Assembly: GCA_949130485.1 (NCBI GenBank)
Contig: OX422195.1
Location: 4,300,066-4,364,065, forward strand
Origin: Agelas oroides
Lineage: Eukaryota; Porifera; Demospongiae; Agelasida; Agelasidae
Length of the DNA: 64,000 nucleotides
Direction: 5' to 3'
This document shows positions 9,835 through 21,293 of this stretch, in pieces (position 1 is the first letter of the stretch; the number at the start of each line of letters is the position of its first letter). The notes beneath the pieces are model-generated. The model was not told where the DNA came from. It searched no databases and saw nothing but the letters and a program-made list of their open reading frames with translations. Both the position numbers and the translations under genes were made by a program.

Positions 9835-12455
9835 TCACATAAAATAATGCTTAAGGTTGATGTGGTAGTGTAAGTTAGGGTTAGGACCAGAGCGCTTGCT
9901 AGCAGAAGTCTGTTTCAGTTGAGCAACTTGAAGCTTCAGAGGTTCAATGGAACACTGTTCAATTCCTAGTTTGAGAAGTGCGTGGTTGGATACGAGTCCT
10001 TTGGCAATCGGCTCAAGTTTTCCAATATTCAATTCGTCGTGACTTGAAACTGGAGCAGGTCGTGTGAGATTCCACTCATAAAGATACAACTCTTCAAGTG
10101 TGTTATTAAAGGAAAGCATCTCATAAACAGCTTCCAATAGTTCCATTTCAATGGGTTGTGTCTGTACGTATACGTCAATAATGGTTGCAATATAAAAATT
10201 ACTTGGACATCCAATTTTACTAACATCCAGTTTTTTAAGAGTACTGTTTTCCTTTACAGCTCTAAACAGGTTTAAATATGCTTTATGATCACTAATGCCA
10301 GACGAAGGAATACAGTTGTTGCTCATCTCCAGTTCAACAAGTGAAGTGGTACACATCAAGCTCTGAGCAACACAGTTCATCAGGGTATCAAAGCCATTGC
10401 ATTGTATAACTCTCAGAGCAGTAAGTCGGCTCATCATCCCTTTGATATGGCTACAGGTATCTTCACCGATGCAAACTTGTAGTTGTTCGAGTTCTAGTAT
10501 TCTGAGAATAGGTGCCTCATTTAATGCTGTAAGGGTCTTATCTGTAACTTCGTAGATACCACCCAAAGTCGGTTCCATCATTCTGCCTTTAACAGCAATT
10601 CGTATCAAGCTTTGCATTTCCATAAACAGATTAGGCATACCTTTAGAACCATAAGCTCTAAAACCATTTAGAAGCAGTACTTCACAATCAAGTGGGACTG
10701 TTGGTAGTATGCTTAAGGAATCAAATTCAGCTGCTGAAAAATCCACACACTGTACTTTCACACTTCCAGAATCTTCTCGTATTAAAATGCCTTGCTTCAG
10801 TGCCACTAAATCTGGCTCTGAGATACTATCAGATATCTTGAGGTATTTAAAATGACAGTCACTACTTGCTAGAAAGCAACCTAGAACTCTGTAGTCAAAT
10901 AGTGTAAGACCATCTCCAGAGAGTGAAATAGTTTTATCTTTGATTGAATTGGACAGAGAATGGCAGAGGCTGCTAGATTGGGCCTCATAGGTTATGTGAC
11001 ACAGGAAAAGAAAGTGTCTTTGCCTTTGTAGATCATGATAATCTTTGATGCACAGAGTTTCACCACTAAACAGATCGCCTGAGCGTGGTTGTGTTATACC
11101 AGCTAGAAACAGAAGCATCATTCTCAGCCTGTCATTTGATAGATGCTTTTTCATGAAAGCTTCCTGTTCCTCAGGCAAAATCTCCACTGCAGCCCATTTT
11201 GCAGCAAGGTATTCCTGTATGGTCAAGTGAAGGAATTGATAAGTCACCTCCCTACCATGTCTACTGAAGCTCTTTGTTGCTGTCATCAAACCAAGCAAAT
11301 GCTGTTCAACATTAGCATCATTATCATCTGGAAAAACAGATAATATTTCATCATAACTGAACACCAGATTGTCATCCATGAGCCCTTTGTATGCAAGTTT
11401 GGCAAGCTTTTTGAGATCAATTTTTAAAACCTCGGGCATTTTATCAACATCTGCAGCCATCGTTGCTTTTCTGATGCACCCTGCACTTGCGTTGCTCATT
11501 CCCTTTGAATGCCTTTTCAGGGCATGCAGAATGAAAACTTGGAATAATTCTGTTAGGGTGTTGGGGAGGGTGAAGCTTGACTCATTGTTACAGTACACAT
11601 ACAACATGATTGCACAGTTGAGTGGGATATAACAGAGAGACACAATATCTAGTCTTTCTTGTAACATGTCTATCAACTTCTTAGCTTCCTTTTCATCTGA
11701 AATGCTTTGGATTATGCATTTGTGTATTTCAGTTTGTCTAAATCCAAGAACTTCAATATGACGGTATTTTAGCTGGTATAGGCTTTCCGATGCATATGGT
11801 CGTGACGTCACTACTACAGTACAGTTGTGCAATTTCTCCCCTTTAATTATGTCCAAGAACAATGAATCTTGAGCCCTCTCCATGTATCCAAGTTCATCAA
11901 AGGCATCAAATATCAGTAAAACGTTTTCTCCACTTGTTGACTGTACATGCTGTACAACACTCTGCTGCAGTTCGTGATCATCACAATAGAATAGTTCCTG
12001 GATTGATTTTGCCTCTCTAACCTGCTTTTCCCTCAAGTGTAGTAGTACTACTAAGTGGTGATCATGAAGTAGTTCCTTATTAGCCCAGTCCTTGCAGATT
12101 TTACGACTGAGAGTAGTTTTTCCAACACCTGGTGCACCATCAATGAGAGCTTTCAGAACACGTTGGTCAGGTGAGAGTTTAAACATCTCAGTGAGTTCTA
12201 TCTCTTCCTTGCGTTTCAAGATCTTATCCACTTCCCCTCGAATGTAATCATCTTTTATCTCTTTGACTGACTGCGGATCAGGTAAACTATCTTGTTCTAT
12301 CAGTGCCAATCGGATGAATTCTTTTCCAAATGTTGGTGGCCATTCACTGTCTGGAAAGACAGCAAGTTCCTTGTATTTCTCTTTAAGATATGCAGCATAG
12401 CTGGTGATGCACTCTGGAAGTACCTTAGCAGACGAGATAAGCTGACTTGAGACTC
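9835..12455 (-). CDS. NLR receptor: NACHT-LRR exon (last exon)
   Basis: One 2.6 kb exon (872 residues) starts after the acceptor TTTTCCAG and ends at TGA (9835-9837). Residues about 20-60 hold a region with SEWPPTFGKEFIRLALIE, typical of sponge NACHT proteins. Walker A is GAPGVGKTT at about 107-115 and Walker B is LLIFDAFDEL at about 180-189, followed by a VVVTSRPYA sensor segment. The remainder has NACHT-associated helices and then leucine-rich repeats (LEMSNNCIP, LKKLDVSKIG, LEELYLYEWN). NACHT ATPases oligomerise on ligand sensing; the LRRs usually sense and autoinhibit. The exon entry phase fits the Death exon at 18417-18686 exactly (G|GA). An upstream in-frame TTG at 12483 is intronic and not the start. 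Confidence 0.93.
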
Positions 12456-13951
12456 CTGGAAAATGATTGAATTGTTTTACCAAATTAATTGCACAATGGA
12501 AGACCTTAAAAATGAATACTGAGACTTACATTGAACAAGTTGTGTGGCAAACTGCCAATTATTACTGCAAATATATAACAGTGTGGGGCGAACCTGAGTA
12601 AGCAGTACAGAGCAGGGAACTGGTTGTTGTCCAGGGACACATGCACAAAGTGGGGTTAAGCAATCAGTTTTGTCCATCTGTCAGTTTGTCAGTCCAGTAA
12701 AAAATTTTAAATCAGCACATTTACAGGGTTAAACAATTGCTGAACCAAAGTCACACCTGGCAAGATACCACCATGGGAATAGTATTGCAATTGATAGTTT
12801 TGGAGGAGATTAGTGGGTCACTGGTAGCTAGCTATACCTAAACGTTAGTCTTCATACCCTACTTTAGGCGCATGCACAAAATATTTATGAATAACTACCA
12901 TGTAGTGGGACATTGTCGATGGTGCAAAATTTCGTGGAAATGCCTCCAGACCCTTCAGAAGAAGTTGTTTTTTTTATTTTGGTGGAAAAAATGCACAATA
13001 CTTAGGCCACACTCCTAGGAACCAGTTGATTGCCATGCCCCACATATGAACCTGGCAACTTGAAGAAACGATGAAGTGAAGAAGCAAGCGGGTGTAACAA
13101 CAGCTGAGTCTTCCTTTGTGTGGAGGCTATCGCATTTACAATAGTATCTGGACTGCCGCCGTGGGCAAGAAAGTGCCTTGTCAAACAGCTTTGGAGCATC
13201 ACTTACGGCCTTGTTGGCATCTTGTATAGTAGCAGGCTGATTCTGCTCTACAGCTGCCATTTAGAGGGCAGACAGACTGTGGAGAACTATCTTATTAACA
13301 CGGGTACTTGTTCGTATGCACATTCACACCTCATAGCTTGGTTAATTTTTTATTGTGTTTTTTTTTGCGGAAGCAAGTCAGTCTGCAAAAATCGTGAAAA
13401 TTTGCACCCATCAAAAATTTCTCACTATATGGTAAGCTGTTGCTTAGGTGAAGTAGTAACAGCTTGATTTCCTGAATGCAGTCCATCATTCATAATGTTT
13501 GGTTCCGCATGTTATTACAATGCAATTATTATTATCTGAGTAATGGATAGTAGACACACTTATAAATATTGAATGCTGTTAGCTAGCTGTGAGTCTCATG
13601 TTCCTGTCATAGCAGAGCAGCATGGGGTATGTCTTCTTTGGAGACCTCTAGTTTTGCTAAGTACTTCTGGAAGGTGGTATTCCTGTTTCTGGTCCGGCAT
13701 TTACCGTTACAGTGGTCCAGATGGGTGGATAATTAGCACCTTAACAAACAAGTACTTAGCAGGTGTTGACTGTATACTGTAAACTCTGGAGTATGAGTAC
13801 CGGTACTTCTATTTCAAAATCGTGCACATGTGCTGCAGTGCTTATCATGTAGTGTACTTATAATCATGGCACCATGGGGCTAAATATACAGTAGTCCAAA
13901 GGCAGCTGTCACGATGCCGCGGTACTGACAAAGCTACTGCTAGAGTGGATT
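12456..13951. other. Intron of the NLR gene (part)
   Basis: No exon is supported here. A segment at 13120-13440 is related to 19290-19590; both contain TTGGCATC(C/T)TGTATAGTAGCA and end with a GCGAAAATTTGCACCCAT-like block. This is a dispersed repeat, so its open frames are not genes. Confidence 0.5.
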
Positions 13952-14009
13952 TAGTCTCGCAAGCCCGACCCACTTCCGCTAGCGGAAGTGGGTCAGGCTT
14001 GCGAGACTA
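13952..14009. mobile_element. 58-bp hairpin MITE of the TAGTCTCG family
   Basis: Two 29-bp arms beginning TAGTCTCGCAAGCC are reverse complements with one mismatch around the centre CCGCTAGCGG. Flanks GAGTGGAT and GAGTGGAC agree at 7 of 8 positions, consistent with an 8-bp target duplication as in hAT transposons. Relatives lie at 39080-39153, 44689-44744, 50453-50526 and 21498-21592. Confidence 0.75.
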
Positions 14010-15463
14010 GAGTGGACTACTTGACTAGTGTGTGTTTATGAACAGACCTACTGCCATCTGCTGTCAAACTTCAGCATCGCTATTGACCAAAACCGGCCAT
14101 GTGACCAACCACCCAAAGCGCTATACGTAGCTTGTCTGTGGTACTTCATAGACATCAAGGCAATTGTTCCAGTTGTAGGTAGTAGTATCTCATCATAGAT
14201 CTAGTATTGCTGCTGCTGCTCCCCGGATAGCTAGCTACTGCTATCTATGTTTGGTCTTTGATGAAACTCCACCCACAGACTGGTTATGGGCTGATGGGTA
14301 CTAATATTCATAGGGTAGCTATGTTCGCGTGGGTATTACTATGCAGGAAATTGATAGCAACGGTTTTGATAGGTAACTATATTCATAGAGTACTTATAAT
14401 TGATGGCTATTAAATACTCCTAAGTTTACAGAGATCTCAACCGCTTAGACCAAAAATGAGTGAGAACGTGGTGCAGAATTAGGGAGATCAGGAAAATGCG
14501 TGAGACATGCTAAATAGATAGTAAAAGTATCCCTTGCTGTGTTTTTTTTTTTTCGAGGCCTCTGACACGGGTATGGAACACCAAATATGGCAAAATCGCT
14601 GCTAAATTATTGTCACATGTTGCAATTGGAGTCCGCAATAACACAATATTACATTACAAGAAAGCCATTCCCAGGCCTTCACAACATACCTTTTGCAGTA
14701 CGAGGCTGTTTACATTTCAAGCAAACTTTGTAGTTACCCGGTGCAGACTATGTAAGCTACAGTGGATTGTTCTTCTTGCACATGCATAATGCATGAGAAA
14801 AATGATGCAATGCGTGTAAGCGTGAGTTTTGTGTAAAATGCATGTGCCTCACATGCAATGCGTGAGAGTTGAGAGCCCTGCAAGGATCCAGTGGCAAGAC
14901 TATTCCAGCAGAGGAAAGTACCAGCTTCTATGGGGCTTACTGTGTGGTAACTTCATGATACTACACAGTATAGTACCAACTGTATTTTACCAAGTTTGGG
15001 GGGTAGCCTTCTTCCCAGGTCTTCGCCACCTCCAGTATTTGCATGAATGCTACCAGTATGCAAATATGAAAGGGGAAGGCCTAAGAGATCACATCATGTG
15101 TAATGATGTCATGTAATGTAAGGTAGAGAGTGCTAGACCAAGTGAGGGGGGTGCCAGACAAAGAACCTTGATGCCCTTTCTTGCAATGTCCAAGGACCGG
15201 AGGCCAGATTGTTTGTACAGCAGTGTTAATCCAGTTTGTTGCTGATACAATGGTCAGGCACTACCCTTCTATGTGTTTACCTTAGTCTCTCTACCTGACA
15301 TCACCAGATCTCTCAGGCCTTCCCCCTTCACGTTTGCATGTACTGGGAGCCATCAAAGTAATAGTCAAAGTGGCAAAGGCTTGAGAATAAGGCTATTTTG
15401 GGGGTAGCTAACAGAATCATAAATCAAGCACTTCATAAATGTTGCATATAGATAGTCTGTATA
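14010..15463. other. Intron DNA of the NLR gene with repeat fragments
   Basis: No exon was recognised. 15280-15463 carries the leading part of the large dispersed repeat also present at 17270-17400, 30915-31035 and 38020-38140, with the motif GGGAGCCATCAAAGTAATAGTC. Confidence 0.45.
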
Positions 15464-15996
15464 TACCATATAGCACCAAAGTTTTGAGGGACAACATTTT
15501 CGTGAAAATAAATTTCGCAGATCGAGGATTCCCGTTAGCCATGCCCATTTTTAGCAGCTGCATGTACAATTTGTGTTTCTAGTTGCAACAACGCCATGCT
15601 CGGCTGCTTGCTTCCAAGTCTAAGCATTTTGCTCCGAGGCCAACTTCATCATCTAAGGTCTTCTCGGTTTCATTTGTTGGAGCTCATCAACTACGCGTCT
15701 CAGGCCAGAGACGCCTCCCTATTGACAAATGCAATGGACATCGAAGGAACTTACAAAAGTGGACCCCGGGAATCCAGAAGCGTTGGCTTGGAAATAACAG
15801 TGGAGAGCCATGTTGTTCTTGATGTCCACGCAATAGTGCAAAAGCGGAATAGCTATTATTTTGCTTCCTGACCATACCATGGACTCCCAAGCAATTTAGC
15901 CGAAAAGTTTTTCGGAGCTTAATTTTCGTGTTATGGGATGAATCTGTGAAAACCACGAAAGTTATGTGCTTTGAAAATTTGGCGCTATATGGTAGC
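15464..15996. mobile_element. TIR element of about 530 bp (TACCATATAGCRCCAAA ends)
   Basis: The left end TATACCATATAGCACCAAAG and the right end TTGGCGCTATATGGTAGCTA are inverted. The same body recurs, more or less complete, at 17400-17640, 27840-28215, 29335-29860, 31036-31355 and 38143-38250. It includes the block GTCTCAGGCC(A/G)GAGA(C/T)GCCTCCC. No transposase is visible. Frames of 80-120 codons are shared between copies but interrupted at different places. Confidence 0.65.
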
Positions 15997-17084
15997 TATA
16001 GGAAACAATCACATGATTAAATTCATACAATCTTCACTTGAGGCTGTTCAGAGTGTTATGTTTGCAAAATTATTAGACGTAACACTATACTCAATCTGCT
16101 ATAGGATTTGTTTTTCCTAAGACTAGCATCTTCTGGGTTTAAAAGTGTGTTTGTATCCTTGAACTACTCTAGCAAGCTCAGCTGCCGTCTTGCACTCACA
16201 ATCTGCTCAGGTCAGTTAAGGCGGCCCCAAAATGTATTATTTGTGACACAGAAGTATGTGAAAGTATTGCCATAGTTCGGGAAAGTATTGTGATAGTTCA
16301 CGGAGATTGAACGGCTGCTGTGTGTAATCTTGTTAGCTTTGCTACTGTTATTCTGACTGTTAGTCCGTATTGCTTAGCTTTGTGTTATCGATGGTTGTGA
16401 AGTAGGTAGGTCTGACTTACCAAAGGGCTGCCATTGAGACCGAGCACTGCGTGTTCCTGGGAGCAGGAGGGAAGAATGTGGCTTGAGCTACTCGAGTGAC
16501 GATGACCTATCACCTTTGGCGGTTGATGCAGAAGGTCAGATGGCTAGATTTGTGGCTAAAACTTTGAGAATGTGTAGTGGACTAGTTGTACTAATGTACT
16601 GGACCTTGGGACAGAGGCTGTTGTTGTTGTCTGGAGAGGTGAGCTTTGATAATTGAAATAAACACCGATTCCAGGTGTAAAAACATTTTGCTTCTTGGAG
16701 TTTCATGTTGTATCTGGTACCGTGTCCCTACCCAGATTCAGATAGCTAAAGCAAAGAGCTTTTGGTCAATCAATATCCATTGCGTCGGGATTGAAAGGCA
16801 TTTGAGGTTCCGCATTTATTATTGCTTACATAAATAACTGGCACCTGAATGCATTTCACAGGTTTCCAACAGTTGATCAGAACCTTAAGGCAATTAAATT
16901 TTGACCCCCTCCAATTTTGGGATTGTTAGCATGTTGCCATGGTAACACTTGTTTATAATAAACTATAATCTATTTTCTATTCGGTTAATCAATGATTGCT
17001 AAATTAGAACATGTACTTTGCCTTCAGTACAAAGGGTAAAGCAAAAATTGAGCTAAAAATCAAAATTGGGGTATGCCTTAATCA
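15997..17084. other. Trailing part of the dispersed repeat, then unassigned intron DNA
   Basis: 15997-16200 matches 28915-29130 and 29860-29950 (CAATCTTCACTTGAGGCTGT, TTATTAGACGTAACAC), so the mobile unit is larger than the TIR core. From 16200 to 17084 nothing recognisable is seen. Confidence 0.45.
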
Positions 17085-17640
17085 CTCTGAGTGTATGAGT
17101 ACACATGTAATGCACAATAACATATTGTGTCACCTTGCATGGGGCGGATCAAAGAAGCTACACTCACTTTAAGGAAGCAAGATCTGGCCTTGCCGGAGAA
17201 CAGTGCTTTAAATAGGTGTGAAGAGTGCTTTAACTGGGTGTGAACTACATGGGCTTATTTTCGTTCAGAAAACTTTTTTTGTGACTTGTTTGCATACACT
17301 AGGAGCCATCAAAGTAGTAGTCAAAGTGGCAAAGGCTTGGGAATGAGGCTACTTTGGGGGTAGCTACACAGAATCATAACTCAAGCACTTCATAAATCCT
17401 CAATATGTTGTATAGCGCTGAATTTTTGAGGGACAAAATTTTTGCGGAAACATATTTCGCGGATTGAGGATTTCCGTTAGCCATGCCCATTTTTGGCTGC
17501 TGCATGCAGAATTTGTGTTCATAGTTGCAACAATGGCGTGTTTGGCTGCTTACCTCCAAAATTAAAAAAGTGTTTTGCTCAGGGGGAAACTTCGTCTAGG
17601 GCCTTCTCGATTTCATTGTGATTCATGCTTTAACTGGGTG
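17085..17640. repeat. Second, truncated copy of the composite dispersed repeat
   Basis: It contains GTACACATGTAATGCACA, CACCTTGCATGGGGC, AAGGAAGCAAGATCTGGCCT, the CATCAAAGTAGTAGTCAAAG block and the start of the 530-bp TIR element. It breaks off at about 17620, where a palindrome begins. Confidence 0.7.
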
Positions 17641-17741
17641 TGAATGGTACAATTACCATAAAGTTTCTAATATAGGCACCACAAATGGCGTCTATAGGTG
17701 CCTATATTAGAAACTTTATGGTATATTATACCATTCACACC
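17637..17741. mobile_element. 105-bp palindromic MITE
   Basis: GGTGTGAATGGTACAATTACC and the following TAAAGTTTCTAATATAGGCACC region are mirrored by the right arm ending CCATTCACACC, with a 16-bp loop. A single arm recurs at 37155-37200, attached to different sequence. Confidence 0.8.
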
Positions 17742-18416
17742 GTGGATCTGAAGGAAGCAGTGACGTAGTCCTCTGTACTAACACGGCTGAGTAGTCTGTC
17801 AGGGATGCCATCTTACTCGCGCTCACCACACATGTAAAGGTGGGCATGCAACTTCTGCTCCAACAATTTAGGCGCTGCCTAAAATTAATTCCAAAGTCCA
17901 AGGGCGCTTACAATTGAAAGAAAAAATTACGATATGCCCTAGGAGGCACTTACATTAGGGTGGCATCTATATTAGAAAAAAGCAGCTTGTGTACTCCTCA
18001 TACAACTGCGCTCAATCGAGGCATATGCAATTTTGTTGGTGATGCTATACCATGGACTTTTGAATACACTTTCATTCGGCAACAGCCTGAAAGCTAAACG
18101 GCCTGGCAGTGAGTAAATACTGGTACAGATTCAGCCACAGCAGCTATAAGCTTGATTTGAATTGAGAAGCCAACAAAACACATTTGGCATGACATCATGC
18201 ATGGCAACAACTGTGTCTGATATCATTTCGCTCGTAGAGGTGATATAACTATTATTTGCATTCATACATGACACAGTAATATTTATCTAGCTGTTCAAGC
18301 AATTTCAAGATATGACCTTAGATAGTTTTCTATCATACCTTAGATTTCTATCATACCTCAAGTTATCTTTTGCATGAATACACAGTGCATAAATTACTAT
18401 GTGTACAACTGCTCAC

Positions 18417-18686
18417 CATATTTCTCACAAAGCCTTTCTGCCACATCTCTCCTTCCCATTGTAGAGACTGCACTAATTAATGCCTCACAAGTACACTCGC
18501 CACAGTTATTGAACCACCACTCAAACACGGAAGTCAGGCATCGTTGTGAGTGATCATTAAACTGAGCGTGATTGTTTTGAATGATGCGAAGCTGATCTAG
18601 AGGCACAAGGAGCATTGTTCCCAATGTATGCCACTCAGCTGCGAGTGGAAGTGAGCACAGGAAGGCAAAATTGGTGGGCGACCCCT
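18417..18686 (-). CDS. NLR receptor: Death-domain exon
   Basis: The acceptor TTTTTTCTAG and donor TATG|GTGAGC bound a 270-nt exon that is phase 1 at both ends. The 90-residue product shows the Death-domain pattern: LAAEWHTLGTMLLVPLDQL (W and LG of helices 1-2), IIQNN, CLTSVFEWW, then LISAV, and VAERLCEKYG at the end. Death domains join adaptor or kinase Death domains by homotypic contacts, giving this receptor a signalling module. The phases match the 2A exon upstream and the NACHT exon downstream. An in-frame TAG lies 6 codons past the donor, so reading through the donor would end the protein there; the splice is the better model. Confidence 0.85.
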
Positions 18687-18850
18687 CTAGAAAAAAGGAA
18701 CAACATGAGTAAAATGATTACAGGTGCAAATGGGGGTTGGTAATTTATTGAAGATGGTCACTCTAGCTCCCCTGTCATGTATGCACTGCTGAGATAATTC
18801 GGGTACATCTCCACAAGAGTCATGCTGGGTACAAATGTTGTAAAGATAAT

Positions 18851-19184
18851 GTAGATCAGGAAAATTTCGCTGTTAAAATAATTTCGCAGTCAAGACCAAC
18901 CGCGAAGATTTAACACGCGAAAAATAAACTTACACGGCGACGATCAATGAAAAAGCTTGCGCGCGCAAGTCCACACCCCCCGAAGTAAATATCCGATCGA
19001 CGACTACAGCCAACGATCCCTTGCTCTCCTGATACCTAGTAGTAGACTAAACGCTAGGAACTCTCCAGGCGCTCGTCTCGTCCATATTGTAATCGTCAAC
19101 CAATTTCGTGGAGCGAACGAAACCGCGAAAATTTAACACCACGAAAATTTTTCACGCGAAGTATGAAAATTTCCCAATCTACGG
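18851..19184. mobile_element. TIR MITE with GTAGATC(A/G)GGAAAATTTC ends, copy 1
   Basis: The left end GTAGATCAGGAAAATTTCGC and right end GAAAATTTCCCAATCTAC are inverted. An inverted copy lies at 20422-20696, both inside NLR intron 1. CG-rich internal blocks (CGCGAAAATTTAACAC) resemble those of 19480-19580. No coding capacity is seen. Confidence 0.75.
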
Positions 19185-20421
19185 TACTAGTCTCTAGTAT
19201 GTTGGGACTATAGACCTGGGAATGCCACATAAAAGTGTATGAATGACCCCGGACACTAGCCTTGCCTATCGATCTCCACTTTGACACCTTCGGAGCATCT
19301 CCTACGATTCGTTGGCATCCTGTATAGTAGCAAGCTAATTCTGCTCTACAGCAGCCGTTTATTTTAGGGTACAGACAGACTTTAGGGAACTAGCTATCTC
19401 GTTCACGCAGGTACCTGTTCGTATCGTCATACGTACACTTATCTAATACCACGACCAACATAAAACGTTTCTACCGCAGTTCATTTTTTCGTGGGTTTTT
19501 GTTTTCGATTTTTTTCGCGGAGGCAGGTCGGTCCGCGAAAATCGCGAAATTTGCACCCATTGAAAATTTTCCGCTATACTGTATGTGCAGGTGTGTGTGT
19601 ATCCGCTGAGGCATACTGATATGTTTGCCAATAGTCCAGTCCTACAGACTCGAGCTCCCCACTGGAACATATGTACGCTTGATTGCCTCGCTATACGTTT
19701 TAAATGCCCTACCGCTTGTCTAAACTGCTCTACTTCTAGCCTCGCTGCAAAGACATTGAGAACATCTCCCTCCGAGCACGCTGCTACGTATGTGCACCGT
19801 GTTAGTTTTTGAGGACCGGAACGCGCGTATGCGTTTCGCGCGTGTATACGTGCGTAGCTCGCCTTTGCAGGCGTCGGAGAGTTCTGAAAGTATACGGAAA
19901 CGCGTTATTGGCAAGTTACATCCCCTTGATCCAATGGCTATGAGAAAACAAGGGATACCACAACAGCTGTAAAAGATTTTTGCTCACAAAGCAGAGTTGA
20001 TGCCAGAGTTATAATGTACAAAATAGTAAAACTAGATGATGAGTACGTTAAAATTTCACCGCACGCGGATTTTATTGTCTTCCTATTTTCAAAATCTTAG
20101 CTATGCTCCTGAGTTTAGCCAATGACCATGCATACATGGATAAGACACAGCCAAAACTGGATGTAGCAATGTGCGGTACACGTATCTACTATGGTTCCAA
20201 AATGGCCTCAGAAGCGATCTCAGAGGATCTAATTTTGCAAAATTTCCTGGGGGAGCATGCCCCCAGACCCCCCAAGTTCTGCATGAGTACACGGAGATCA
20301 ATGTAACCCCCCTTCTGAAAATCCTGGCCACGGGCCTGCAATGTCATTTGAAGATCAAAATGGGGGTTCGAGCGAACCCCCTCGAACTCAGCCTGCCTAC
20401 AGGCCTGACTTTGCAGCTACA
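19185..20421. other. NLR intron DNA with further repeats
   Basis: 19290-19590 is the dispersed repeat shared with 13120-13440. A motif GGGGGAGCATGCCCCCAGACCC at about 20251 resembles GGGGGCATGCCCCC at 59277. No exon is supported between the two MITE copies. Confidence 0.45.
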
Positions 20422-20696
20422 CACCGTAGATCGGGATTGACGGTTACATAATGGACGAGCGCCTGCAGCGTTCCTAGCGTTTAGTCTACTACCAGGTATT
20501 GGGAGAGCCAGCAATTGCTGGCTGTAACGCTGTGTGGCTGTCGGGAGTAGTCGTCAATCGGACATTTACCTCGGGAGATGTGGACGTGTGTACACGCTTA
20601 TTCTTTGATCATCGCTGCGATGTTTTTATTCGCGTGTTAAATTTTCGCGGTTGGTCGGGATTATTTTAACAGCGAAATTTTCCCGATCTACGGTAC
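20422..20696. mobile_element. TIR MITE copy 2, inverted relative to 18851-19184
   Basis: It starts ACCGTAGATCGGGA and ends TCCCGATCTACGGT. It is about 275 bp, with CATTTACCTCGGGAG and GTTAAATTTTCGCGGTTGG blocks matching the reverse complement of copy 1. Confidence 0.75.
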
Positions 20697-20803
20697 ATGC
20701 ACTGCTGATTGCTACGTCATACTATGTATAAAACCGTTAGGAATTGCACACACTTATCATAAACTCTTGCCATTAGGTGAGGTCTAGGGAAACCATGCAT
20801 TAC

Positions 20804-21293
20804 CTAGCTTGAAGGGGCCAGGGTTCAGTTCCACGTCGCCAGCTATGATGAGTAAAATGGCTAGAATCGGTACAACCGAACCCCCGGTAAGCGAGGGGGT
20901 TTCCACTCCTGCGTTTCGACGTTTGTCCATCGACCTACATTTCTCCGATCCAACGAGGAGGAGCGTGGATGCTAGACGGATTGGTAAGAAGCAGGCGCTC
21001 GTGAGTTTACACGGGGAGTTGTTGAGGTTGTTACTCCTGCTGCCAACTGCGACTACTAGGGTCAACAGTGCAACGAAGGAAATAAACTGATGGAGCGCTC
21101 TACTATGAGTCTGCTGTGGGGTATTCCTCCCCTTTCTCTGTCTGCTTTTAAATGCGCGCTTGCAGTCTTGGTTCCTTCCGGCTTTTCTGCACTTTGACGG
21201 TTTGTCGCGTCGACGGCGAGCAAGTGGCCTTCCTGCGGTGAACGCATGCCAGAGCCCTATCTTAGCCCTCCACTGGTTTACATCGATCCCCAT
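20804..21293 (-). CDS. NLR receptor: first coding exon with signal-like segment and 2A motif
   Basis: The minus frame is open from an ATG at 21293, with a second ATG at 20930, and ends at the donor CTAG|GTAATG (phase 1), which fits the Death exon. The end reads VVPILAILLIIAGDVELNPGP: a hydrophobic run followed by a canonical 2A-like sequence. 2A makes the ribosome skip the bond between the final Gly and Pro, releasing the N-terminal part. In sea-urchin NLRs such N-terminal 2A sequences also act as signal peptides. From ATG 20930 the leader would be about 38 residues, the size reported for those; from 21293 it is about 160 residues, basic and Arg-rich. Without splicing the frame stops 9 residues after NPGP. 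A 2A of this type also occurs at the start of some non-LTR retrotransposon ORFs, the main alternative. Confidence 0.72.
20814..20840 (-). other. 2A-like ribosome-skipping motif (GDVELNPGP)
   Basis: The nine codons read G-D-V-E-L-N-P-G-P and match the 2A consensus D(V/I)ExNPGP at every fixed position. They follow a leucine/isoleucine-rich stretch. Skipping would leave Pro as the first residue of the Death-NACHT-LRR product. Confidence 0.9.

Noticed and set aside
12456..12483. NLR start at the extended in-frame TTG (12483)
   Set aside because: Not an ATG, and the acceptor TTTTCCAG at 12456-12463 gives a phase-perfect join to the Death exon.
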